In this document: positions 50,659-58,993 of the stretch, piece after piece
Numbering within the stretch: the stretch's first letter is position 1
Layout of the letters: each line of letters begins with the position of its first letter
Assembly (NCBI RefSeq): GCF_001940235.1
Contig: NZ_MJIE01000001.1
Location: 806,001-870,000 of the forward strand
Reading direction: 5' to 3'
DNA length: 64,000 nt
Source: Hornefia porci
GTDB lineage: Bacteria > Bacillota > Clostridia > Peptostreptococcales > Anaerovoracaceae
Notes under the pieces: generated by a model
The model's input: only the letters and a program-made list of their open reading frames with translations
What the model was told of the DNA's origin: nothing
Databases searched by the model: none
Made by a program: the position numbers and the translations under genes

Positions 50659-51219
50659 TCACCAGATTTCCTTCACCAGGTCCGAAATTCCTCTGAATGC
50701 CGGATCTCTGGAATCCACCAGAAGCTCGAACAAAATCGATTCCAGCGTCGTCACCGTGGCGCCGGAATCTGCCAGCCGCGCCAGTCCCCGCTCGTGATTT
50801 TCTCTGAAGCGGGCGGAAAGGCAGTCCGCAATCAGATAGACATTATAGCCTTTTTCCATCAGATACAGCGCAGTCTGCTGAACACAGATATGCGTTTCAA
50901 TTCCGATCAGAATCACGCTTTTTCTGCCCGTTGCCTCCAGCGCCTCCATGAACTCCGGGCACCCTGTGCAGCTGAAGGTTCTTTTGTCGATGGGGACAAA
51001 ATCACCCAGCGCCTCTGCGACAGCCGCGGTTGTATTCCCGAGGCCCTTCGCGTACTGCGTAGTCGCGATAATCGGCACGTCAAGAATCCGAAATCCCCGG
51101 ATCGCCTGCACCAGACGGGTTTCCAGCTTCTCATGATTATAAATGACCGGTACGAACCCGTCCTGATAATCAACCTCCACCACCACGGCGTCGTCTCTCT
51201 TCATAATAAGGCTGCTCAT
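50659..51219 (-). CDS. Isochorismatase-family cysteine hydrolase
   Basis: 186 residues. Catalytic triad can be placed: Asp in VEVDYQDGF, Lys in VPIDKRTF and Cys in IGIETHICVQQTAL. cis-peptide-containing strand and WxxF-type C-terminus fit the YcaC/nicotinamidase-like group. Substrate unknown (amides such as nicotinamide, or ureas). Start at 51219 overlaps the stop of the SseB-like gene (ATGA). Confidence 0.88.
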   Translation of the reverse strand: MSSLIMKRDDAVVVEVDYQDGFVPVIYNHEKLETRLVQAIRGFRILDVPIIATTQYAKGLGNTTAAVAEALGDFVPIDKRTFSCTGCPEFMEALEATGRKSVILIGIETHICVQQTALYLMEKGYNVYLIADCLSARFRENHERGLARLADSGATVTTLESILFELLVDSRDPAFRGISDLVKEIW

Positions 51220-51659
51220 GCTTCTGCATCTCCTTTCTCCTCTTCCTTCGGATGAAGCCGGGAGGGAATCCGCAGAATCGCGTCCGTAAGATCATACTCG
51301 ATGATCATGGCCTCCGTAAACCCGTCCAGCACCAGTCCGCTGCAGTCCGGATACTCCTTCGCCAGCCCGACGCATTCCTCGATTCCCATCCTCCTGAGAT
51401 CAAATTCCTCCATGTAATCCGGCGGAAGCTGCTTTTCCTGGGAAAATACCGGCAGGAAACGCACGCCGTCGTCACTTTCCAGAAAATCCGGTTTTCCGCT
51501 CACCGGAAGGGTGGGAACAATCAGGACAGAATCCCGCAGACAGGCCAGCAGCCAGTCCAGCTGCTCCCGTGTTTTTTTGGAAAGGAATCTGTGCTTCAGA
51601 TAACAGAGCGTGCTCCCGTCCTTCAGCATTTCTTCTGTAAAATTCTTATATTCATCCAT
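51216..51659 (-). CDS. SseB-like N-terminal domain protein
   Basis: About 147 residues from ATG 51659 (MDEYKNFTEEMLKDGSTLCYLKHRF). VLIVPTLPVSGKPDFLESDDGVRFLPVFSQEKQL and YPDCSGLVLDGFTEAMIIEYD resemble the SseB N-terminal (enhanced-serine-sensitivity) domain found in Clostridia. Role unknown. Operon with the isochorismatase-like gene. Confidence 0.65.
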   Translation of the reverse strand: MDEYKNFTEEMLKDGSTLCYLKHRFLSKKTREQLDWLLACLRDSVLIVPTLPVSGKPDFLESDDGVRFLPVFSQEKQLPPDYMEEFDLRRMGIEECVGLAKEYPDCSGLVLDGFTEAMIIEYDLTDAILRIPSRLHPKEEEKGDAEA

Positions 51660-51736
51660 TTTCTGTCTCCATTCACTACTGCGATAACCTCTTGTCCATT
51701 CTAACAAAATTCGCGGAAAAATCAATCATCAAATGA

Positions 51737-51766
51737 TAGACACCTCTGCCGTAATCGTAGTATAAT
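51737..51766 (+). promoter_or_regulatory. Candidate arcA promoter
   Basis: TAGACA (51737-51742), 18-base spacer, TATAAT (51761-51766), about 48 bases before the chosen arcA start. Confidence 0.6.
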
Positions 51767-51813
51767 TAGTCTGAAAGGTAATTATTACTGATATGAAAGG
51801 AAAGGTACTGAAA

Positions 51814-53034
51814 ATGAAACCGGGAATTCATAACTTTTCGGAGATCGGAAGGCTGAACAAAGTTCTGATCCACCGCATCGACCACGAGGTAGAGGGTCTG
51901 GTGCCGGAAAACTTTGAACGTCTTCTGTTCGACGACATCCCGTTCCTGAAGGTCGCACAGCAGGAGCACGACCACTTCGCCGAAGTATTGAGGAACTGCG
52001 GCGCCGATGTGGTCTACCTGGTGGACGAAGCCGCGAAGGCGCTGGCGAATGAGGACGTCCGCGCCCGGTTTATCCGGGAACTTCTGGATGAAAGCGGTAT
52101 TACCAGCGAAGGCACACTGGAGGCTCTGACGGAATACCTGACGGCAATGGACGCGGAGACCCTTGTGCGGACCGCGATTGACGGAATCAAGAAGGAAGAT
52201 GTCGTGGTGAACAACGCCAAGTCTCTCTCCGACTTCATCATGTCCGCCTACCCCTTCTATCTGGATCCCATGCCCAACGCCTATTTCACGCGGGATCCCA
52301 TCGCGGCTATCGGAAAGGGCGTTTCCATCCATCACATGAGTACCGCCACCAGAAGACGGGAAGCACTGCTGATGAAATACATTTATGAAAACGACCGCGA
52401 CCTGATTCCGGAGGATACGCCTCTCTACTACGACTACAACGATCCGTATTCCCTGGAGGGCGGCGACATTCACGTTCTCAATAAAGACGTCGTCGCGCTC
52501 GGTCTCAGCGAGCGCACCACCGCCAGAGGAATCGAGGCTCTGTCGAAGCGCCTGCTTACCGACGGGGGATTCAAAAAAATTCTTGTTCTGGACATTCCCA
52601 AAACCCGGGCGTACATGCATCTGGACACGATTTTTACAATGGTGGACTATGACAAGTTCGCGATTTACCCGGCTATGGGCAGCCTGAACCAGAAATTCGA
52701 GATCACGATGGGCAAGGGCGGCGAACCGAAGCTGACCACCGTCACCGACTCGCTGGAGGACATGCTGAAGAAAGCGCTGAAGCTCCCCGCGGTGAATCTG
52801 ATCCAGTGCGGCGGCAGCGATTACCTCGCATCACAGAGAGAGCAGTGGGGCGATGCGGCCAACGCTCTGGCGGTTGCACCGGGCAAGGTCGTCTCCTATC
52901 AGAGGAACTACATCACTAACGAGCTTCTGTCCGAAAACGGCGTCGCAATCATCACGATTCCGGGCTCCGAGCTTTCCCGCGGCAGAGGCGGCACGCGCTG
53001 CATGGTCTGCCCGCTGAACCGCGACAGTCTGTAG
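51814..53034 (+). CDS. arcA: Arginine deiminase
   Basis: 406 residues from ATG 51814 ([23 protein letters not shown]), chosen because AAAGG precedes it; ATG 51793 is an alternative. Catalytic motifs: [30 protein letters not shown] (active-site His/Asp) and the nucleophilic Cys in [14 protein letters not shown]. Converts arginine to citrulline and ammonia. The usual partners (arcB, arcC, arcD) are not next to it, so citrulline is used elsewhere or the other genes lie apart. Confidence 0.96.
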   Translation: MKPGIHNFSEIGRLNKVLIHRIDHEVEGLVPENFERLLFDDIPFLKVAQQEHDHFAEVLRNCGADVVYLVDEAAKALANEDVRARFIRELLDESGITSEGTLEALTEYLTAMDAETLVRTAIDGIKKEDVVVNNAKSLSDFIMSAYPFYLDPMPNAYFTRDPIAAIGKGVSIHHMSTATRRREALLMKYIYENDRDLIPEDTPLYYDYNDPYSLEGGDIHVLNKDVVALGLSERTTARGIEALSKRLLTDGGFKKILVLDIPKTRAYMHLDTIFTMVDYDKFAIYPAMGSLNQKFEITMGKGGEPKLTTVTDSLEDMLKKALKLPAVNLIQCGGSDYLASQREQWGDAANALAVAPGKVVSYQRNYITNELLSENGVAIITIPGSELSRGRGGTRCMVCPLNRDSL

Positions 53035-53152
53035 GTTCCGGCACAAAGAACGCCCTGCGGCTTTCAGAACAAAGAACACTTCGGTTCTTTCAGATGCTCC
53101 CCGTTTCCCCTTACGGCAGACGGGAGCACCGCGAAAAAACCGATATTGCAGC

Positions 53153-53185
53153 GGAGGCACCGGAAAAGATCCGGTGCCTCCGTTT
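53153..53185 (+). terminator. Intrinsic terminator after arcA
   Basis: GGAGGCACCGG (53153-53163) and CCGGTGCCTCC (53171-53181), 7-base loop, followed by GTTT. A weaker AAAGAAC-ACTTCG-GTTCTTT hairpin lies at about 53,073-53,092. Confidence 0.8.
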
Positions 53186-53239
53186 CACTGCACAGATATT
53201 TCAGGCGTATTCGACAGATGAACACGCTGAAGTAATCCT

Positions 53240-54463
53240 TTATTTTCCCCAGGCGAGCGTTCTGAGGTACTCCCGCAGAAGAATGTATCCTTCTTCCAGA
53301 TCCTCTCTGGACGTATACTCCAGCGGAGAGTGTGCGATTCCCTTCTCGCTGGAGACAAAAATCATATTTGTGGGGAAACAGTCTGCAACGATCTGAGCGT
53401 CATGTCCGGCTCCGCTGTCGATCCTCATATACTTCATGTTATGCTCCGCCGCGATATCGCGCATCGCCAGAATCCCGTCGAGATCCATATCCGCCGGCGC
53501 GTCGTAGGCGGCGATTTTATAATCCACTGAAAATCCCGGTCCGGCGCTGTTCCGGAATTCCTGCAGGATGGAACGCGCCTCGCTGAGAAGAGATTCGTTG
53601 GTGGAACGGATATCAAAGGTAATCGTAACGGAGTCAGCGATGATATTCGGCTTTCCGGGCTGCACCTGAACGTTTCCAAAGGTGACGACAACCCGATCGT
53701 TCCTGCTGTTGGCCCATTTGGTCAGAGACGCGATAATCTGCGCCGCGTAGGGAACAGGATCCTTTCTCATGCTCATCGGCGTGGTGCCGGCGTGGTTCTG
53801 TTCCCCGTGGATCGTGATACTTCCCACCTCCAGTCCGACAATGGACTGCACCAGCCCCACCTTTTTCAGAGACTTTTCCATTACCGATCCCTGTTCGGCG
53901 CTGAGCTCTACAAAACGCTCAATGTCCCGACGGGGCTCCGGAAGGCTTCCTTTGTAATATCCGGCGTCCTCCATTGCCTGCTTCAGAGTTATTCCCTGTG
54001 CATCCTCCTCTTCCAGATGCTCCGGCTTCAGCTTTCCGGCGATAGCCCTGCTTCCGGTATAACTTGAAATGAAACGGCTTCCTTCTTCCTCTACCGTTGC
54101 CACGATTTCCACGGTTTTCACCGGCTGTCCCAGCTCCTGATGCAGCCCGGTAACAGCCGCAACAGCAGATAAAAGCCCCAGTGCGCCGCCGTATTTGCCG
54201 TCGTGTTTAACCGTGTCCCGATGTGAGCCGGTCAGAATAACGCCGCTTTCCTTACCTTCCAGCCGGCCGTAGAGATTTCCGACCTCGTCCGTGTAGGCTT
54301 TGAAGCCACGCTCCGTATACCATCCGGTCAGCATTTCCACCGCCGCCCTGTCCTCATCTGTATAGGACGCGCGCCAGTATTCGCCGCCCCGGATGGAAGT
54401 CTCCGCGAATTCGTCGATGGCTGTCTCCAGCCAGTCCAGTTCTCTGCTTATTTTTGCATCCAT
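53240..54463 (-). CDS. M20 amidohydrolase (allantoate / N-carbamoyl amino acid hydrolase-like) lacking one metal ligand
   Basis: 407 residues. Family motifs: TGSHRDTV (H81, D83), EEEGSRF (E125-E127), QNHAGTTPMSMRKDP, and C-terminal SGAGHDAQIVADCFPTNMIFVSSEKGIAHSPLE. The segment that normally reads G-x-D-G holds KYGGALG: the Asp expected at residue 92, which bridges two metals, is Gly (codon GGC). Such a change should affect metal binding, unless this subgroup uses another residue. Predicted substrate: N-carbamoyl amino acid or allantoate-like ureide, possibly linked to the neighbouring arginine deiminase product citrulline only by position. Confidence 0.85.
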   Translation of the reverse strand: MDAKISRELDWLETAIDEFAETSIRGGEYWRASYTDEDRAAVEMLTGWYTERGFKAYTDEVGNLYGRLEGKESGVILTGSHRDTVKHDGKYGGALGLLSAVAAVTGLHQELGQPVKTVEIVATVEEEGSRFISSYTGSRAIAGKLKPEHLEEEDAQGITLKQAMEDAGYYKGSLPEPRRDIERFVELSAEQGSVMEKSLKKVGLVQSIVGLEVGSITIHGEQNHAGTTPMSMRKDPVPYAAQIIASLTKWANSRNDRVVVTFGNVQVQPGKPNIIADSVTITFDIRSTNESLLSEARSILQEFRNSAGPGFSVDYKIAAYDAPADMDLDGILAMRDIAAEHNMKYMRIDSGAGHDAQIVADCFPTNMIFVSSEKGIAHSPLEYTSREDLEEGYILLREYLRTLAWGK

Positions 54464-54573
54464 AGTAGCACCCCGTCACTTCGTTTTATTCTGATAACGT
54501 ACTGCTATTTTAGCATAATATATTCTTCCTGTACAGAAATGCGGCGCAGAAATTTGTGAAATAAAAAACAAAG

Positions 54574-54602
54574 TTGCCCGCAGCCCCGGGTTCGTGTACA
54601 AT
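54574..54602 (+). promoter_or_regulatory. Promoter of the TSCPD gene
   Basis: TTGCCC (54574-54579), 17-base spacer, TACAAT (54597-54602), about 30 bases before the ATG at 54634. Confidence 0.75.
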
Positions 54603-54633
54603 GTCTGTTAGAAATTAATCGAGGAGGCAATAA

Positions 54634-54891
54634 ATGAACAACTATATGTACAGAACCAGCGGAACATGCTCTCAGCTCATCCACTTTAATCTTGACGAAA
54701 ACGGAAAGCTGCACGAGCTGAGTTTCTACGGAGGCTGCGACGGGAACCTGAAGGCCCTCGGGCTTCTCCTGGAGGGCACGGACGCCAGAGAAGCCGCAGA
54801 CCGGCTTCGGGGAAACGACTGCGGCGGACGCGGAACCTCCTGCGCCGACCAGCTCGCCCGCGCCATCGATCAGGCTCTTGATAATGCGTAA
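54634..54891 (+). CDS. TSCPD domain protein (TIGR03905)
   Basis: 85 residues. GTCSQLIHFNLDENGKLHELSFYGGCDGNLKAL, then GNDCGGRGTSCADQLARAIDQAL: the Cys pattern and the TSCADQ (TSCPD-like) box define this small family related to the C-terminal domain of class II ribonucleotide reductases, probably metal-binding. GGAGG box present. Monocistronic with its own promoter and terminator. Confidence 0.9.
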   Translation: MNNYMYRTSGTCSQLIHFNLDENGKLHELSFYGGCDGNLKALGLLLEGTDAREAADRLRGNDCGGRGTSCADQLARAIDQALDNA

Positions 54892-54940
54892 GCACGCTAT
54901 TACACGATATAAGCACTTTTTCCATCGCGTACTAAGCGCA

Positions 54941-54987
54941 GGACTGCTGCTTCGACTCTTGAAGGTCTATTGCAGCAGTCCCGTTTT
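54941..54987 (+). terminator. Intrinsic terminator after the TSCPD gene
   Basis: GGACTGCTGC (54941-54950) and GCAGCAGTCC (54972-54981), then CGTTTT. Long 21-base loop. Confidence 0.8.
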
Positions 54988-56003
54988 CATCCATGGTTTA
55001 TTTTCTCCAGCGTCTCTGCCATGATTCCGTCCACGTCCGCACCCCGGATATCCAGACCCTCCGCACGGTATTCCCGGAAATTCCTGATGCCCAGCATCCG
55101 TCCCACTCCGCGGATATAGTCATAGCCAAGATCCATTTCACCGACGGGACCTCCCGCCGTCGTAATATAAGTCAGCTCCCGGCAGGGACACAGTCCCTCA
55201 TATCCCTGCTCTGTCTCGCGGAAGGTCAGGTCAGACACTACGATATTTTCAATGTAGATTTTCAGGACGGACGGAAAAGAACAGTCCCAGTAAGGTGCTC
55301 CCACAAGGATGTAATCTGCCCGACGGAACTGTCGGGCGAGATCGAACATGGGCGCCTCCCAGTCCCTCTGCTGAATCAGTTCATTACGCAGCAGAATCGA
55401 CTCCCGGTCCATCGGCTGCACCACACCGGGCTCTGCCACCGCGATATCTGTCACCGCGCCGGGATGCTCCTTCCGGAACCTGCGGATCCATGCGTCACAA
55501 AGCTGTCGTGTACGGGAACGGTGCGTGGAAACGCAGCTGTCCACAAACAGGAGTCTTTCTTTTGTCAGCTCCATCACCATAAACTCGGGCGTACACTTTG
55601 TTCCAAAAGACTCACACTCCCGGCAGTGAAACAGCCCCGGCACCTCGTCAGCGTCAATTTCCGAAAAACCGCAGCTCCGGAAAAACGCCGGCGCCTTCGC
55701 CGCCAGACAGACCCGTTCCGCACCCATATCCTGAAACGCGGCCATCGCACTGCAGAGCAGCCGTCTGCCCACGCCTTTACCTCTCAGCGCTTCCGTCACC
55801 GCGATATCGTGCAGGACATACTGATTTCCGGTTTTCACCAGGGCTGCGCCCCCTGCGAGCGCGCCGTTCTCATCCTCCGCCGCGAACCCGAACCGGAACC
55901 CCTCCGGGACACGTTCTGTGTTTTCAAGTCCCGCGGCAGCAAACAGCGGCGCCAGCTCTCTGTAATCGCCGGTTTTACGAATCGTAAGCTTTCTGATATT
56001 CAT
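54987..56003 (-). CDS. GNAT acetyltransferase fused to flavodoxin-like FMN oxidoreductase
   Basis: 338 residues in one frame. Residues 1-~150 are a GNAT domain: VLHDIAVTEALRGKGVGRRLLCSAM carries the acetyl-CoA loop (RGKGVG), followed by FFRSCGF. Residues ~150-338 are a flavodoxin-2/azoreductase-type domain: LLFVDSCVSTHRSRTRQLCDAW (FMN phosphate loop), YILVGAPYWDCSFPSVLKIYIENIV, ITTAGGPVGEMDLGYDYI. So an N-acetyltransferase joined to a flavin reductase, not a known standard fusion to me. Substrate unknown; xenobiotic or nitro/azo detoxification is a reasonable guess. Confidence 0.85.
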   Translation of the reverse strand: MNIRKLTIRKTGDYRELAPLFAAAGLENTERVPEGFRFGFAAEDENGALAGGAALVKTGNQYVLHDIAVTEALRGKGVGRRLLCSAMAAFQDMGAERVCLAAKAPAFFRSCGFSEIDADEVPGLFHCRECESFGTKCTPEFMVMELTKERLLFVDSCVSTHRSRTRQLCDAWIRRFRKEHPGAVTDIAVAEPGVVQPMDRESILLRNELIQQRDWEAPMFDLARQFRRADYILVGAPYWDCSFPSVLKIYIENIVVSDLTFRETEQGYEGLCPCRELTYITTAGGPVGEMDLGYDYIRGVGRMLGIRNFREYRAEGLDIRGADVDGIMAETLEKINHG

Positions 56004-56033
56004 AGGCTCCTCCCCTCAGTTCAATGCGCACCG

Positions 56034-56078
56034 GTCAGCGCCCATTAAGTCCGGCGGGGGCTTAATGAGCGGATACTG
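56034..56078. repeat. 45-base dispersed repeat, second copy
   Basis: Aligns without gaps to 32109-32153 with 38 of 45 bases identical, including the end of the MITE-like element (ATGAGC-GATACTG here versus ATGAGCAGACACTG there). It can fold: CATTAAG pairs with CTTAATG. It lies 6 bases outside the left end of the IS. Confidence 0.6.
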
Positions 56079-56084
56079 TTATTT

Positions 56085-57712
56085 AGTGTCTGCTCAACAA
56101 CTGAGTTTAAACGGCAATAACGGATAATCGTCAACTGGGGGAGAGGTGCATACTCAGATATCCTCCCCATGCACTTTGAAAAATCGATTTCAAAAAATCA
56201 CATAAAGAAACAGCGGTCAGCCTGTCGACATTCATTGCGATGATTGACAGGCTGATGGAACTCCTGGTCGTTGTATCCAGCTTCATCCGGATCAATCCAA
56301 GTCCATAGCATCGTTTAGCCAAGCTGAAGTCTCGTTCGATCTCGATGCGGTCAACCGCATCGGTATATACGTTCTTTCGACCTTCAGTCAGATCCTTCTT
56401 TGGGCGGCTCAATGCCGATCCGGAGAGCCAAATCCCATGCTCCTTGCAATATTTTAGGTTCTTGCGGTTCCGGTAGAGCTTGTCAGCTAGGCTCCGCTCC
56501 GGATAGTGGCCGGTCCTTGTATGGTAGCCTCAATTGCTCCGATCAGAACATCGCTTTTGTTGTATGCATCGAAGGACTGTTTTTCGATGCGGGCCATGCC
56601 GTGATCGTCGATGCTCATGTCGAGCTTCGCTTCGAACTCTGTTGGTGTCCTGGCTTTGCCTCTGACGATCAGCCGGATGTATGGCTGACTTATGCTCACG
56701 ATCCGGTCTGGTACTTTGTGCGTCTTGTTGCGGTACATATAGTCCTGCTGTTCGTAGACCTTTCTTATCACGTTCAGTCTGGCGGTATGTGCCGGACACA
56801 GTTCTTTGCCTTCAGCCGAGAACCGATCGACGTATCCAATGTCCCGCCGAACATACCGGAGCTGCTTTTTCAACGCCTCACGGATCTCCTTCTTCGTACA
56901 TTTCTTTTTCTTTGCCAGTGCCAGATAATCTTTTCTGGCGTTCCGCCGATAGGTACGAGGTTTCGGTCCGTTGAATTCGTAGCATATCGTGTCGATGATC
57001 GTTTCCGGATTCTCTCTGGCTTCGTTCAGCAGGTTGATATCCTGCGGGAACGCGATATGCTGTGGTGCACATGTGGCATCCGGCATCATGGTTCCCTTGT
57101 TTTCTGCGAGAGCATCGTTCTCGGCAGACTCGTCATCGGGAGCATCAATGCTGTTCGCCGGGGGCTCATCGTCCGAATGATTGAACTCAATAATCATCTC
57201 GTTGATCTCTCCCGGGATATCCGCGGTCAGTCTCTTCCGGAACTTTACCGGGAGTGATGGTGCGAATGGCGGTTCCTGCTGGTATCCGGGAAATCCGATG
57301 AAGTACTGGTAGTATGGATTCTCTGTGATCTGTTCTACCAGTTCTCGGTCTGAGTAATCGTACTGCTCCCGGATGATCAATGATCCCAGTGCTGTGCGTA
57401 GCGGCTTGGCCGGCATCCCGGTTTTACCGGGGAAAAGCTTCGCATAGCGATCCTCAATTGCGAACGATGGAATGGCTTCAGTTTTCTTTATCTAGCGGTT
57501 TTCCGGATTCATCTTGAGTTCGATGGGTTGGTTGAAATCAGCCATTCCAAGTTGATAAAATCGATCCTTGTATACATTGGGCGCTCCTTGAAGTGCAAGG
57601 TTTTTCAGTGGATTTGGTAGTTTTCCTTGCATCTCTATTATATCACAGATTCCCCATAAATGCGATGATTTCAATACTTCAGTCACATTCAAAGTTGTTG
57701 TGAGCAGACACT
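56085..57712 (-). mobile_element. Decayed IS (IS5/IS1182-like)
   Basis: About 1,628 bases. Terminal inverted repeats AGTGTCTGCTCA (56085-56096) and TGAGCAGACACT (57701-57712), with further similarity ACAACT inside both ends after one gap. A TA pair flanks both ends and may be the target duplication. Contains one disrupted DDE transposase gene on the minus strand (next entry). Confidence 0.85.
56131..57692 (-). pseudogene. Broken DDE transposase (DUF772 N-terminus)
   Basis: Reading from ATG 57692 the frame runs 66 codons to a TAG at 57492-57494 that stands where homologous proteins have Trp (NPENR-stop-IKKTEAIP), then continues in the same frame through LFPGKTGMPAKPLRTALGSLIIREQYDYSDRELVEQI to about 56,510. 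There a one-base change shifts the frame; the C-terminal part (GHYPERSLADKLYRNRKNLKYC ... RRFSLAK-like RDFSLAKRCYGLGLIRM) resumes in another frame and ends at 56131. N-terminal DUF772 and DDE catalytic core are recognisable but the gene is inactive. Two independent lesions show old decay. Confidence 0.9.
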
Positions 57713-57963
57713 AACCTAAACTCTCATTAAGAAAACTAATATCAGAATCGTTGCAATTCAAAGCGAAGATCACTTATCGATCCTCCGCTTGATTTTCTGT
57801 TCAGTTCTTGTTTGTTCAGACCCCATAGATCGCCCCTAATGAACGACCCCACAGACTGCCCCTAACGACAGGCCATGACGAATGATATCTAACCCTAATG
57901 CTTTCCCCTAAAAAACTTTGGCAAATCCTAAAAAAATTCGATTACCCGAAATTTCAGTTTTGA
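57713..57963. other. AT-rich gap with short CCCCTAA repeats
   Basis: No gene seen. Four spaced CCCCTAA/CCCTAA words occur between about 57,832 and 57,915 (for example CGCCCCTAATGAACGA, TGCCCCTAACGACA). Meaning unknown. Confidence 0.4.
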
Positions 57964-58938
57964 TTAATGGGTACGAACAACTTTCGTGGAATCGGTAATT
58001 GAATAGTATTTCTTACCTTTCACCTTCTTATATGTGCCAACTGAAACGTAGTACTTAGTATGACGCTTCAGTCCAGTTATTTTCAAGGACGTTCTCTTCT
58101 GTCCTTTAAAAACGTAATAGTCACATATTTTCCCGTTGGCGTTCTCTAGGTAAACGGTATATCCAGATACACCACTACGTTTTTTCCACTTTACGTAAAC
58201 GGACTTCTTGTAACCTTTTGCTTTTTTAAATTTAGTACCTTTAGGGCAAATTTCAAAGGTCTTTTTCCCTTTTACGGTTCCGGTATAATTCCCTTTATAC
58301 TTTACCATCATACTCACAGTTGCCTTGCCAACTTTTTTATTGTTGCCATAGGTATACTTAATTGTATAATCTCTTCCCTCTTTCAAGTAATTCCCCACCC
58401 AAATCTTGCATTTAGGGCAAATCTTTTTCCCAGTATATGTGTATCCTTCCTCAAATTCATAAACAAATTCATCGTTAATCGTCCCTTGAGAAATTTTATA
58501 AGGGGTCACCTCAAATGAAAGTTCCACAGTTCCTTTATAAGGAGCCTTTCCTGTTAGCTTTATTGTATGTCTCCCAGCACTGTAACGATAAAACTCGCCA
58601 TAGTCGATACCCGCTTCATAATCTTCATCTACCACTATGTAATCGTACTGTCCCGAGATTTCCCACTTAATAGCTTCGTCAAAGTCAGGATAGATATTGG
58701 ATGGCAAATCGTATTCCAAGTTTTCCAAAATGTTGCTATCGGTTCCGGCATTCTTATTTGTTTCAAGCTCCCAATCGTATGGCTCAAACTTAAAGGTTGT
58801 TTTGTTTAAATGGATATTCCAAGTAGTAATATCATACGGATCCGATTCGCCCTCAGCCTCCGTGTCTGCAAATACACATATACTAGACATCAGAATGAGA
58901 ATCAGCGCTGATATCAGCATTACTATACTTCTTTTCAT
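57964..58938 (-). CDS. Secreted protein with Ig-like and FN3-like domains (paralogue 1)
   Basis: 324 residues. Signal peptide: MKRSIVMLISALILILMSSICVFADT with AxA-like cleavage near CVFADT. N-terminal part (~45-160) is beta-rich; ~165-230 is a domain of the type YTYTGKKICPKCKIWVG...YTIKYTYGNNKKVGKATVSMMVKYKGNYTGTVK; ~235-324 is an FN3-like end (VYVKWKKRSGVSGYTVYLE ... LKRHTKYYVSVGTYKKVKGKKYYS). This pattern is common in secreted proteins of Clostridial gut bacteria. No anchor motif. AT-rich against neighbours, next to an IS. Confidence 0.78.
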   Translation of the reverse strand: MKRSIVMLISALILILMSSICVFADTEAEGESDPYDITTWNIHLNKTTFKFEPYDWELETNKNAGTDSNILENLEYDLPSNIYPDFDEAIKWEISGQYDYIVVDEDYEAGIDYGEFYRYSAGRHTIKLTGKAPYKGTVELSFEVTPYKISQGTINDEFVYEFEEGYTYTGKKICPKCKIWVGNYLKEGRDYTIKYTYGNNKKVGKATVSMMVKYKGNYTGTVKGKKTFEICPKGTKFKKAKGYKKSVYVKWKKRSGVSGYTVYLENANGKICDYYVFKGQKRTSLKITGLKRHTKYYVSVGTYKKVKGKKYYSITDSTKVVRTH

Positions 58939-58993
58939 TTTCTTCCTCTTCTACAGTTTTCTATAACTGGACTCCTCAACTTTTCATATTCAT

